NCBI GenBank assembly: GCA_021847645.1
Contig: JAJZQG010000047.1
Span: forward strand, 1 to 43,107
Origin: Myxococcales bacterium
GTDB lineage: Bacteria; Myxococcota_A; Polyangia; Polyangiales; Polyangiaceae
Reading direction: 5' to 3'
DNA: 43,107 nt
In this document: one piece after another, positions 34,721 through 43,017 of the stretch
Numbering within the stretch: position 1 is the stretch's first letter
How the letters are laid out: each line of letters begins with the position of its first letter
Translations under genes and position numbers: made by a program
The notes under the pieces: generated by a model
The model's input: the letters and a program-made list of their open reading frames with translations, nothing else
Told to the model about the DNA's origin: nothing
Databases searched by the model: none

Positions 34721-34748
34721 ATCGGTCTGCACGCCCCGCAAGACCGAT
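34721..34748 (-). other. perfect inverted repeat just beyond the kinase-receiver gene
   Basis: Arms ATCGGTCT and AGACCGAT pair perfectly around a 12-base loop. The hairpin begins at the stop codon of the kinase-receiver gene and lies about 270 bases before the chosen start of the histidine kinase. It could be a terminator without a T-run, an attenuator, or an RNA-processing site. The remaining 270 bases up to the histidine kinase show no other feature I can support. Confidence 0.4.
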
Positions 34749-36088
34749 CAGGGCGAGACGCTGGGCAGCATTTTGGTAGGAAGCGGTATGCCGAGGACCG
34801 ACGACAGGGCGCGCGCCAGGCGTTCTCCCAACTCCGGCCCTTTCATGACGCACCGGTCGATGCCGAGCAACCCCAGTAGCTGCACGTCGTCCTCCTGCGC
34901 TACGGCGCTGACGGCGATTACCTTGCAGGCGTCGGCCAGGTGCGCGCCGCGCATGTACGTGTACACTTCGACCCCGTTCATCACCGGCATGCTCACGTCG
35001 AGCAGCATCACGTCCGGCGGGTTCTTCGCCAGCATCGTCAGTGCCTGCTTGCCGCTCGACGCCGTTGCGATTTCCGCTTCGCCCAGCGCCTTCCTGGCGT
35101 AGTGGGAGACGACACGCAGCAGGTTGGCGTCGTCGTCGACCACCAGCACACGCCAGCGTTTGCCTTCCGTGGAGGCGCCGGACCGGAGCGCACGCCAGTC
35201 GGCCAGCACTTCTTCCGCGTCGGGCCGTTCATCCGGTGAGAACGCCAGCATCCCACCGATCAACTCGCACAGCCGGGCAGGCAAATCGGGACGAAGCTCC
35301 GCCAGGGTATCGCGTGCTCGGGTTGTCGGCGGCGTCAACAGCTCTGCCGGAGTGCTCAGCGAGCGAGGCGGCTGCCCTGTGAACACCTCGTATGCGGTCG
35401 CGCCCAGCCCGTAGACGTCAACCAGCCTCGCGCTTCCCGGTCTGTAATCCAGGCGGACCGTTTCGGGCGCCATGTAGTGCAGCGAGCCGGCGACCGAGAA
35501 CTGCGCACCGGCCGTCGCCTCCGGCAATGCCAGGCCGAAGTCGACCAGGACGACACGACCGTCCGGTGACAGCATGACGTTGAGCGGCTTGACGTCGCGA
35601 TGTGCGAGACCCGCCGCATGCACCGCCACCAGCGCGTCCGCCACGGGCACGAGCAGGTCGAGCGCTCGCTGCAAGCCCAGCGAAGTGCAATCGGCATACG
35701 TATCTTGGATGAGTCGCCCTAGCGTGATGCCGAAGATCCGTTCCAGCACCAGGTAGTCCGTGCCGGCATGGGTGCCAAAGCCGTAGACAATCGGTAGCGA
35801 CGGGTGATGCAGTGCTGCCAGCGCCCGCGCTTCGCGACGAAGGCTGTCGAGTCGGACGTCGGGACCGCGCACCTTGACTGCCACCAGCCGGTCGAGGCTC
35901 TCGTCATGGGCCTCGAAGACCTGGCCCATGCCGCCGGCTCCCAACACGGTCCGTATTCGGAGCGTTCCGCCAACGACGTCACCGGGGCGAAACACCAGCT
36001 GGCTGTCGCTCTGGTTGCCGCTCGTGTGCGGCATGGTTGCTGCGGCGTGCGGCACATCCACGCGGGTGGGCCTCTCAGCATCGCGCAT
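34748..36088 (-). CDS. Ser/Thr kinase fused to a C-terminal receiver domain
   Basis: A 446-residue soluble protein. Hanks-type kinase (about 40-300): loop GAGGMGQV (about 50-57), Lys72 in VAVKV, HRDVKPLN (163-170), DFG (183-185), APE (about 207-209). After a short linker comes a complete receiver (about 312-435): VDDD, Asp364 in LLDVSMPVMNG, Ser/Thr in AVSAV and Lys in VMKGPE. The fusion suggests that phosphorylation of the receiver by a histidine kinase controls the Ser/Thr kinase. The histidine kinase lacking its own receiver lies next downstream (about 300 bases), and is the best candidate partner. ATG at 36088 is chosen over TTG at 36106; no good ribosome site is seen for either. The protein is divergent from the lipoprotein gene at 36494. 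Targets unknown. Confidence 0.92.
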   Translation of the reverse strand: MRDAERPTRVDVPHAAATMPHTSGNQSDSQLVFRPGDVVGGTLRIRTVLGAGGMGQVFEAHDESLDRLVAVKVRGPDVRLDSLRREARALAALHHPSLPIVYGFGTHAGTDYLVLERIFGITLGRLIQDTYADCTSLGLQRALDLLVPVADALVAVHAAGLAHRDVKPLNVMLSPDGRVVLVDFGLALPEATAGAQFSVAGSLHYMAPETVRLDYRPGSARLVDVYGLGATAYEVFTGQPPRSLSTPAELLTPPTTRARDTLAELRPDLPARLCELIGGMLAFSPDERPDAEEVLADWRALRSGASTEGKRWRVLVVDDDANLLRVVSHYARKALGEAEIATASSGKQALTMLAKNPPDVMLLDVSMPVMNGVEVYTYMRGAHLADACKVIAVSAVAQEDDVQLLGLLGIDRCVMKGPELGERLARALSSVLGIPLPTKMLPSVSP

Positions 36089-36493
36089 GCGGGTACCGTA
36101 CCGCAAAGACGCGGAAGACGCGACGGGACCTTGTCAGTGAGGCAGAGCGACTTGCCGTTCATGGATGGCGACTCACGGTCGACCGTGGACCTTGGGCGCG
36201 GCGACCCGGTGTCCCGTACGGCCGGATGGCGCGGGCGCCCCCGAAAGTCTGTTGCGTTCCATCACGGAGTCGGCGCCACCCCCGCATGCATGACCCGTCC
36301 TGCGGCCGTCGCGCGAAGCGTCGGGCCCTCGGGCGATCAACTCGCGAACGCGGCGAATTCGAGCCTCGCCGCTGCCGGGATTGCCGCGCGAGCAACCCGC
36401 TTCGTGATCGATGACATCGCGCTGGTCGTGTGCTAGAAGCGCCACGTCCATCGATTGGCATTGACCTGGGGCAACAACGAAAGGCTGGACAAC
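36089..36493. promoter_or_regulatory. 405-base divergent promoter region with a perfect 14-bp palindrome
   Basis: This stretch separates the kinase-receiver gene (minus) from the PPC lipoprotein gene (plus). No gene is supported. Its clearest feature is the perfect palindrome CACGGTCGACCGTG at 36174-36187, 86 bases before the kinase-receiver start, in a position suited to an operator. Towards the right end, TGTGCTAGAA (about 36430) weakly resembles an extended -10 for the lipoprotein gene. Confidence 0.45.
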
Positions 36494-38152
36494 ATGCGTA
36501 ACACGAGGCTTCTTCCCATCGCTCTTCTCTTGGCAACCGGCACCTTGTTCCTGGTTGCATCCGCGTGCTCGAGCAGCGATAGCGGCACGCCCGCCACGGG
36601 CGGCGCCGCCGGCTCGGCGGGCACGGGCGGCTCGTCCGGCACCGGCGGCTCGGCGGGCACCGGTGGTTCGTCGGGTACGGGCGGCTCGTCCGGCACCGGC
36701 GGCTCGTCCGGCACCGGCGGCTCGTCCGGCACCGGCGGCTCGTCCGGCACCGGCGGCTCGTCCGGCACCGGCGGCAGCGGCGGCGCGACCGGCGCCCACA
36801 CCTGCGACACCGCCACCGCGCTCACCCTCGACGGCACCGCCGTCCCCGGCATGCTGGCCGACGCCGGCACGCCCGACTACTACGCATTCACGCTCACCGC
36901 GCCGTATCCGTTTGCGGCCTACGTCAGCGCGCAGCGTCTGGTCAGCGGCAGCACCAACCTGAACGACCCTACCGTCACCGACACGGTCGTCAGCATCTAC
37001 GACAAGAGCGGCAACCTGATCGCCTCGGACGACGACGAGTGGCCGCGCTACAGCACCGACTCGCAGCTCTTCACCCAGCTGCCGGCCGGCGACTACTGCA
37101 TCCGCGTGGAGGACTGCAACTCCTACGCTCTCGCCAATCCCAGCACCGGCATCCACTGCGCCGACGGCACCGCGATCACCAACTTCAACTACGAGCTGAC
37201 CGCGTTCCCGATGGACACGACCAAGTTCCCGTGGGGATCGCCTTCGGCCGACACCGCGGTCACGTACACCGCGTCCTCCACCGCGGGTGTTTACGTCGAC
37301 CAGATCCTGGGCGGCCAGTTCTCGGCCGCGGACGAGAAGCATGAATTCACGCTCACCGTCCCCACCGACCTCACCATCGACCCGGCTGCGCGCCCGCGCG
37401 CATGGTTCTGGGTGCAGCCCACGGGCACGGTCAACGGCGACGGCTCGACGTCGAACATCAAGATCTGGGCGACCTCCGACCAGGCCGGCACGACGATCTT
37501 GGGCGCGGGTGATCAGCGCGACTTCACCAACGGAGACGATCCGAACAACGGCCCCCAGCTCTTCTCGATCCCGCTCGCGACGACCTCGACGGGGGCCCTG
37601 GACACCACTGCGCAATACCACATTTGGGTCCAGAACACCGGCGACAACTCGTTCTACTTCATCAACAACGGCATCGGCTCTCTGTACTACGGCGAGTTCG
37701 AGGCCACCGCGCCCCACGGCGACAAGTCGACGGCCCAGAAGCTCACCGTGCCGGGAACCAACGAGGGAACGTACTTCATCGACGCCAACCTGTCGACCAG
37801 CGGCGAGGCCGACTGGTACCAGGTCGACGTGCCGGCCACGGTCACCGGCACCAGCGGGGCGATCGCCCCCGATTCGATCGACCTGGCCTGCGAGACGGGC
37901 CGCGAAGGCTCCGGACTCCTGGGCTTCACGGCCACGCTCGTGGGTAGCGACGGCGTTGACACGAGCATCAAGCTCACCGAATCCGATCCTCCCAAGGTCG
38001 ATCTGGAGGTCGGCGCGGACGGTCTGACGAAGTTCCCCGCCAACATCACGGCCGGCAACCCGGCCTACCTGAAGATCACGGCCACCGGCCAGAAGACGGA
38101 CAACCCCGGCAACTACTATCGCTGCAGCGTCTACTTCTTCAAGGGCAACTGA
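36494..38152 (+). CDS. PPC-domain lipoprotein with Gly-Ser-Thr repeat linker
   Basis: A 552-residue predicted surface lipoprotein. Signal peptide with lipobox VASAC (Cys25). Residues about 30-100 form a Gly-Ser-Thr linker made of nine near-identical GSSGTG units. Three beta-rich segments follow. The first (about 105-240) clearly resembles a bacterial pre-peptidase C-terminal (PPC) domain: PDYYAFTLTA, then VSIYDKSGNLIASDDD and LPAGDYCIRVED. The second (about 250-410) and third (about 415-550; EADWYQVDVP, ending NYYRCSVYFFKGN) are looser PPC-like repeats. No protease domain is present, so it is probably a surface adhesive or scaffold protein instead of an enzyme. The ATG at 36494 is preferred because the lipobox is placed correctly; AAAGG lies about ten bases upstream. 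The downstream hydrolase gene starts after 163 bases and probably has its own promoter. Confidence 0.85.
   Translation: MRNTRLLPIALLLATGTLFLVASACSSSDSGTPATGGAAGSAGTGGSSGTGGSAGTGGSSGTGGSSGTGGSSGTGGSSGTGGSSGTGGSSGTGGSGGATGAHTCDTATALTLDGTAVPGMLADAGTPDYYAFTLTAPYPFAAYVSAQRLVSGSTNLNDPTVTDTVVSIYDKSGNLIASDDDEWPRYSTDSQLFTQLPAGDYCIRVEDCNSYALANPSTGIHCADGTAITNFNYELTAFPMDTTKFPWGSPSADTAVTYTASSTAGVYVDQILGGQFSAADEKHEFTLTVPTDLTIDPAARPRAWFWVQPTGTVNGDGSTSNIKIWATSDQAGTTILGAGDQRDFTNGDDPNNGPQLFSIPLATTSTGALDTTAQYHIWVQNTGDNSFYFINNGIGSLYYGEFEATAPHGDKSTAQKLTVPGTNEGTYFIDANLSTSGEADWYQVDVPATVTGTSGAIAPDSIDLACETGREGSGLLGFTATLVGSDGVDTSIKLTESDPPKVDLEVGADGLTKFPANITAGNPAYLKITATGQKTDNPGNYYRCSVYFFKGN
36611..36772 (+). repeat. 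18-bp tandem repeat within the lipoprotein gene
   Basis: Nine units of 18 bases (consensus GGCTCGTCCGGCACCGGC); the last five or six are almost or fully identical, while the first few carry silent and Ser/Ala changes. All keep the frame, giving GSSGTG per unit. Unit number could change by slippage without breaking the gene. Confidence 0.85.
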
Positions 38153-38216
38153 CGATCTTCTCGCCGCGTCGCTCTCCCCGTCCCCCTCATCCGCTATCCC
38201 CTCGCCACGCTGCTCG

Positions 38217-38244
38217 TTGACGCGACCCCAGCGTCTGCGATACA
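38217..38244 (+). promoter_or_regulatory. possible sigma-70 type promoter for the hydrolase/barrel operon
   Basis: TTGACG at 38217-38222, a 16-base spacer, then GATACA (38239-38244) preceded by TG as in an extended -10. It would start transcription about 65 bases before the hydrolase ATG. GACGC and GCGTC within it can pair around a seven-base loop, so the same bases could be a weak terminator of the lipoprotein gene. Confidence 0.35.
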
Positions 38245-38315
38245 CGTTACCTTTCCCCCAGAGCGCCGAATGAGGCGTCGTGCACTTGTCCGTGTGCTCT
38301 CGGGCCACCGAAGTG

Positions 38316-41300
38316 ATGGCGATGCTCACCAGAACTCTCTCTCGGCTCCCCCTGCTGCTGGCGATCGGCGCGCTGGGCGGCTGCCTGTCCGACCCGCCCA
38401 CCTTCATCGGTGACACTCCTTCCGGACAGGGCCCCGTGGTGCGCTTCGACGTGTTCCACACGCCCTTCGCCGAGATCCCGTTGCCCAACGACTTCGCCAC
38501 CCGCTACGACGACACCTCGCCGACGAAGCGCCGTCTGAACACGAGCGTGCTCGCGGGTCCCACCGCGTGGGAGCAGGCGACCAGGGCCGAGCTCGACAAG
38601 CTCTCGGGCTGGGGAACCCTGGCCCCAATCACGGTCAGCTTCGACGCTCCGATCGATCCGGAGGTCATCTTCGCGCGCCACTACCGGGACAACTTCGACT
38701 ACAGCGACGACGCGGTGCTGGTCCTCGACGTCACGCCCGGCTCGCCGGGGCTGTGCGAGGCGGTGCCCCTGGACCTGGGCCAAGGCAATTACCCCCAGGT
38801 CCTGGCGCAGACGGACGTGTACGACGCCGACCCGCGCGCCGGCCTGCAGACCTTGATGTTCGAAGAGACCGAGGAGGACAAGAACGGTAACGGTGTGCTC
38901 GATCCCGGCGAGGACACCGACATGGACGGCGTCCTCGACCACCCCAATACGCGCGACGGCAAGCCCGGCTCCGAGCTGCTCGAGTTCTACGAGCGTGAGA
39001 CCAACACCCTCATCCTCAAGCCCGTCATGCCCATGCGCGAGGCTACCACCTACGCGGTAGTCCTGACCAAACGCCTCACCGCGCCGTCGGGCGAGCCGGT
39101 GCGCTCGCCGTTCGAGGGAATCAACCATGCAGAGCAAACCCAGGCGCTGGCCCCCCTGTCCGGCTGCCTGGGCCGCTACGGCCTGTCGATCGGCGACGTT
39201 GCCTTCACGTGGTCGTTTACCACGCAGAGCATCACCCACGACTATCGCGTCGTGCGCGACGGCTTGTACGGCGTAGGGCAGTTGGCGAACCTCTCCACCG
39301 ACTTTCCGGCGACGTTGTCGAGGCTGGACGACGTGCGCGACGCCAAGCCAGGCGTGGCCAACACCAAGATCGTGCCCATCAGCGAGTTCATGCCCCTGGC
39401 GATGCAGTTGCTCGACGTGGCGGGCTCCAGCGACTCGCTCAAGCAGGTCTTCAAGGCGACGATGGCCAATGTGGACTTCGTCGTCGCCGGGGCGATCCGA
39501 TCGCCTCAGCTATTCCCGCGTACCGATGCGAGCGGCGCCATGCTCCCGCTCTATCGCCAGGTCTGGGACCTCGACGCCCCGCCGCGTGGTGAAGATGTGC
39601 CTTTCTGGATGTTCGTGCCCAAGAATCGGAAAGGCCCTGCTCCGGCCGCAATCTTCATCCATGGTCACGGCGGCAGCGAGTTCGACGCGCTGCCGTTTGC
39701 CGGGCTGCTCGCGAGCTACGGCATTGCCACGATCGGCATCGATGCTCCCAGCCACGGTGTCGCTCTGTCGAGCGTAGAGCTGGCTGTCGTCCGCTCCTAC
39801 TTCAAGCAGGCCGGCCTGGCCGGGCTCGGCGAGTCGCTGCTCAACGGCCGCGCCATCGACTGGACCGGTGACGGCAATGTCGATTCGGGTGACGACTTCT
39901 GGAGCGCATACGTGTTCCACACGCGGGACATGGTGCGGCAGACCACGGTCGACGTGATGCAGGTGGTGCGCACGCTGCGCGCCTTCAACGGCGCGACGAC
40001 GTGGTCTTTCGACCCTGCCGGCCACGGGACGCCAGGTCTTGCTGGCGACTTCGATGGCGACGGCACGGTCGACGTGGGCGGGAGCGCACCGCTGCACGTC
40101 TTCGGCGGATCGCTGGGCGGCATCACGAGCGCCGTGATTGCCGGGCTCGAGCCCCAGATCGACGATGTGGTATCGATCGTTCCGGGAGGGATGCTCAGCG
40201 AGATTGGAACGCGCACGACGCTCAGCGGGGTGCGCGACGCGATGGTGCTGCGCTCGCTCGGCCCGATCTTCTATGAGGACAAGGGCGCCCTGATGGTCCG
40301 CGCCAACAACGGCCAGACCTCCAACGTGGCGCTGCGCGTGCAGGAGCTGCCCACGCTCACGCCCGGCGACACCGTCGTGCTCGATAACCACAAGACCGGC
40401 GAATATCGCTGCGGCGCAGTGCAGCCGTCCGGCACCTTCCGGGTTGCCGTGTCGGTCGACGCCGGCGATCCCCTCGAGCTTCGGGTCTTCCACGGGCCCC
40501 TTGCGCCACGGGTGCCCGAGGGCTGCGAGATCCCCGTGGACGCGCCCTACGTTGACTTCACCACCTTCAGCCACGATGTGAGCCTGGCCGGCAACACGTT
40601 CCAGGCCGGCTCGCCCTTGGTGGCGCCCTGCGACGGGTTCGGTCTGCGCCGCGCGACCCCGGACCTGCGCCGCTTCCTCGGTCTGTCGCAGATCGCTCTC
40701 GACGCCGCCGATCCCATGAACTTTGCGCCGTATTGGGACGGCACCCGCACCATGACCTACGACACGGGCGAGACGGTACACACCAACGTGTTGCTGTTGC
40801 CGTCGGTGGGCGACCCGGGCGTGATGATTGCCGACGGCGTGGCACTGGCTCGCGCCGCCGGCTATGTGCAATACGACCGCGACGACCCGCGCTACGGCAA
40901 GTCCCAGAATCAGGTGTTGATTGACACCCATACCATCGAAGGCACGTATCGCCTTGCCCGCTACCTCGACAGCAAGGGCAATCCGGTCCTGATGGACGTC
41001 GACCACCTGGCGGCCGTCGTGCCCGCGGACGACGGCTTCGACGTGCCGCGCCTCGATCCGCCGCTACGCCTCGTGCGCCAGTACTCGTCCGACGGCGGCT
41101 ATCACGGTGTCATCTTTCCCATGCTCAGCCCCCAGGGCAAGCACGGCTTCGTCGAGCCCGACCCCACGCAACCTTTCGACCAGGGCACCTACCTGTTGAA
41201 CATCATTGCCCGGTACATGCAGAGCTCCGGCCACGAGTTCACGTTCGACAAGTGCCAGGTCACGTCGGCATGCCCCTGGCCGACCTTCCCCCTCGAGTAG
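38316..41300 (+). CDS. large alpha/beta-hydrolase lipoprotein with calcium-binding-like loops
   Basis: A 994-residue predicted lipoprotein. Signal peptide with lipobox ALGGC (Cys23). The N-terminal segment, FDVFHTPFAEIPLPNDFATRYDD, resembles the N-terminal domain of bacterial virulence-type lipases (Lipase_bact_N, PF12262). An alpha/beta-hydrolase core follows: FIHGHGGSEF (about 448-457) gives the oxyanion region and FGGSLGGIT (nucleophile Ser about 599) the GxSxG elbow. Asp/Gly-rich loops (DKNGNGVLDPGED near 187, DWTGDGNVDSGDD near 515, DFDGDGTVDVGG near 578) look like EF-hand or dockerin-type calcium sites. Predicted role: surface or secreted esterase/lipase of unknown substrate. ATG at 38316 is preferred over longer starts because the signal peptide then begins MAMLTRTLSRLPLLL; another ATG lies two codons later. 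The beta-barrel gene starts five bases after its stop, so the two are an operon. Confidence 0.87.
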   Translation: MAMLTRTLSRLPLLLAIGALGGCLSDPPTFIGDTPSGQGPVVRFDVFHTPFAEIPLPNDFATRYDDTSPTKRRLNTSVLAGPTAWEQATRAELDKLSGWGTLAPITVSFDAPIDPEVIFARHYRDNFDYSDDAVLVLDVTPGSPGLCEAVPLDLGQGNYPQVLAQTDVYDADPRAGLQTLMFEETEEDKNGNGVLDPGEDTDMDGVLDHPNTRDGKPGSELLEFYERETNTLILKPVMPMREATTYAVVLTKRLTAPSGEPVRSPFEGINHAEQTQALAPLSGCLGRYGLSIGDVAFTWSFTTQSITHDYRVVRDGLYGVGQLANLSTDFPATLSRLDDVRDAKPGVANTKIVPISEFMPLAMQLLDVAGSSDSLKQVFKATMANVDFVVAGAIRSPQLFPRTDASGAMLPLYRQVWDLDAPPRGEDVPFWMFVPKNRKGPAPAAIFIHGHGGSEFDALPFAGLLASYGIATIGIDAPSHGVALSSVELAVVRSYFKQAGLAGLGESLLNGRAIDWTGDGNVDSGDDFWSAYVFHTRDMVRQTTVDVMQVVRTLRAFNGATTWSFDPAGHGTPGLAGDFDGDGTVDVGGSAPLHVFGGSLGGITSAVIAGLEPQIDDVVSIVPGGMLSEIGTRTTLSGVRDAMVLRSLGPIFYEDKGALMVRANNGQTSNVALRVQELPTLTPGDTVVLDNHKTGEYRCGAVQPSGTFRVAVSVDAGDPLELRVFHGPLAPRVPEGCEIPVDAPYVDFTTFSHDVSLAGNTFQAGSPLVAPCDGFGLRRATPDLRRFLGLSQIALDAADPMNFAPYWDGTRTMTYDTGETVHTNVLLLPSVGDPGVMIADGVALARAAGYVQYDRDDPRYGKSQNQVLIDTHTIEGTYRLARYLDSKGNPVLMDVDHLAAVVPADDGFDVPRLDPPLRLVRQYSSDGGYHGVIFPMLSPQGKHGFVEPDPTQPFDQGTYLLNIIARYMQSSGHEFTFDKCQVTSACPWPTFPLE

Positions 41301-41305
41301 CGGTC

Positions 41306-42994
41306 ATGGACAGGCTTTCAACATCTCGGTATTGGCATCGCTGCAGCGCGGCTTCGAGCCGTAGGGCCGGCCTCCGCAGCCGCGGGGCGTTCACGCTGCT
41401 GTGCTCCGCGACTCTTGCCGCCTCGGTGGCGGCGGCCACCTCCGCACGCGCTGAGGAGCCGCCCTCGCGGCCTGCGGTTGGCCACGAGCCCGCTGCCGAT
41501 CCGTGCGCTGTATTCGACGCTTCGGAAGGGCCGCGTCCGGCGTCTTCCCCGCGGCTCACCGGGGATGCGACCGCCTACGAGCCCCTCGTGCACGCCGCCT
41601 TCGGCCGCTGCATGAAGCTCGAGCTGCCCGCCTCGATCGCTGGCCGCGTCGAGAGCGTCTCGCACTTCCCGGTCGATCGCTACGGAAACACGTTCGGTGG
41701 CCCCAGTGCGAGCCCGCAGCTGCGCCTTGGTGCGCGGTTCATCAGCGGGATGCAGTGGGCGCCGATCGTCGTGCTGGCGGAGACCGAATTCGACCTGCTG
41801 ACCGGCTACGTGGCAAAGGATCCCGGCCTCGCCGGCGACGGGTTCCCCGCGAGCCAGGGCCTCACCATCCAGCTCCGCAAGCTTCACGCACGGGCGTCGC
41901 TCGGAAGGCTCGTGCACCTCGATCTGGGCGCACAGACGAACCACTTCGGGATGGGGCTGGTCTCGAACGACGGCGCGCACGGCTGGGAGCCCGGCAGTGC
42001 CAGCTTCAGCGATCCGCGCGGAGGCGATCGGGTCCTGCGTGCCCAGCTGTCCACTGGGCCCGGTACTCCCCTGTCCTTGGCCGTCGCCTTGGGCGCCGAC
42101 AAGGTGATAGGCGATGACGCCCTGCTGCCCGGCGATTCGGCGCGCCAGCTGTTCGGCGCCGTGCTGGCGGGCGTGGGAAAGCCCACGTCCGGGGGAGCCT
42201 ATGTCGCGCGCCGCCACCAGGAGAACGCCCGCGGGCGCACGACCGACGTCACGATCCTGGACCTGACGGGCAAGACCACGCTCCCGCTGACCGGCGCTGT
42301 GCTCGGGCTCGAGACCGAGTGGGCTCTCATCACCGGCACGACCCAGCTCGGCGCGACCGTCGATCACCCCGAGCATGACGTGCTGCAGCTCGGCGGCGCT
42401 GCGCGGGTATCGCTCGACGCGGGCGCGGTTGGAACCGTGATCGACTTCCTCTATGCGTCCGGCGATCAGAACCCTTACGACGATGACCAGAACGCCTTCC
42501 TGGTCGATCCGAACTACGAATTCGGTCTGCTGCTGTTCCGGCAGGTCATCGCGGCGCAGAGCGCGCGCGGCGCTGGCACCGCGGCCGACCCGCAGCTCGT
42601 CGGGGTGGCCCCGGAGGATCTGGAGCGCCTGGCCACGCGCGGCAGCGTGACGAACACGGTCGCGCTGTTTCCCAAGCTGCTCGTGCGCCCGCTGGCCGGG
42701 CTGGAGGCCTATGGAGGGCCGCTGTTCGCCCTTGCCAACGTGCCCTATACGGACGTGTTCAACACCGAAATCACCGGTGGATCGCCTCGCGGTCCGCTGG
42801 GTGCGCCGGCGGGCCCCACCTTCGGAGTCGAATTCGACGGCGGCGTCCGCTATCGGGCCCTGCTGTCCGGCAGCGAGCTGACCCTTGGACTGGAAGGCGG
42901 CGTGTTGTCGCCGTCGAGCGCGTTCCGCGAGCTCGACGGGGCCACGATGGGATCGGTCTACGGCGGGCGCGCCATGGCTCGCTATCGGCTGTAG
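41306..42994 (+). CDS. putative outer-membrane beta-barrel protein
   Basis: A 562-residue protein with a long basic N-terminus and a hydrophobic segment ending ASVAAATSARAEE, a plausible cleaved signal peptide (site near residue 50). The mature part alternates polar and hydrophobic residues with many aromatic and glycine turns (for example NTFGGPSASPQLRLGARF, QTNHFGMGLVSNDGAHGW, YGGRAMARYRL), and ends in an aromatic-containing strand, as outer-membrane barrels do. Cysteines are few. I do not recognise a specific porin or export family. Start ATG at 41306 lies five bases after the hydrolase stop; an upstream in-frame start would overlap that gene by about 50 bases. It may export, anchor or supply substrate to the hydrolase. 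Function unknown; barrel call is inferred from composition and strand pattern. Confidence 0.75.
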   Translation: MDRLSTSRYWHRCSAASSRRAGLRSRGAFTLLCSATLAASVAAATSARAEEPPSRPAVGHEPAADPCAVFDASEGPRPASSPRLTGDATAYEPLVHAAFGRCMKLELPASIAGRVESVSHFPVDRYGNTFGGPSASPQLRLGARFISGMQWAPIVVLAETEFDLLTGYVAKDPGLAGDGFPASQGLTIQLRKLHARASLGRLVHLDLGAQTNHFGMGLVSNDGAHGWEPGSASFSDPRGGDRVLRAQLSTGPGTPLSLAVALGADKVIGDDALLPGDSARQLFGAVLAGVGKPTSGGAYVARRHQENARGRTTDVTILDLTGKTTLPLTGAVLGLETEWALITGTTQLGATVDHPEHDVLQLGGAARVSLDAGAVGTVIDFLYASGDQNPYDDDQNAFLVDPNYEFGLLLFRQVIAAQSARGAGTAADPQLVGVAPEDLERLATRGSVTNTVALFPKLLVRPLAGLEAYGGPLFALANVPYTDVFNTEITGGSPRGPLGAPAGPTFGVEFDGGVRYRALLSGSELTLGLEGGVLSPSSAFRELDGATMGSVYGGRAMARYRL

Positions 42995-43017
42995 GGTGTG
43001 TCCGGCGGCCCGGCCCG

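Noticed and set aside
36611-36772. Tandem array as a CRISPR
   Set aside because: Units are 18 bases with no spacers, in frame inside a coding gene.
36173-38500. A 775-residue minus-strand frame across the PPC lipoprotein gene
   Set aside because: It is the antisense shadow of the lipoprotein; the GAGRAAGAG runs are the complement of the 18-bp repeat. The plus strand has the signal peptide, lipobox and PPC domain.
39510-41006. A 498-residue minus-strand frame in the hydrolase gene
   Set aside because: Low-complexity His/Val/Ala/Arg antisense product with no domain; the plus strand has the GxSxG hydrolase.
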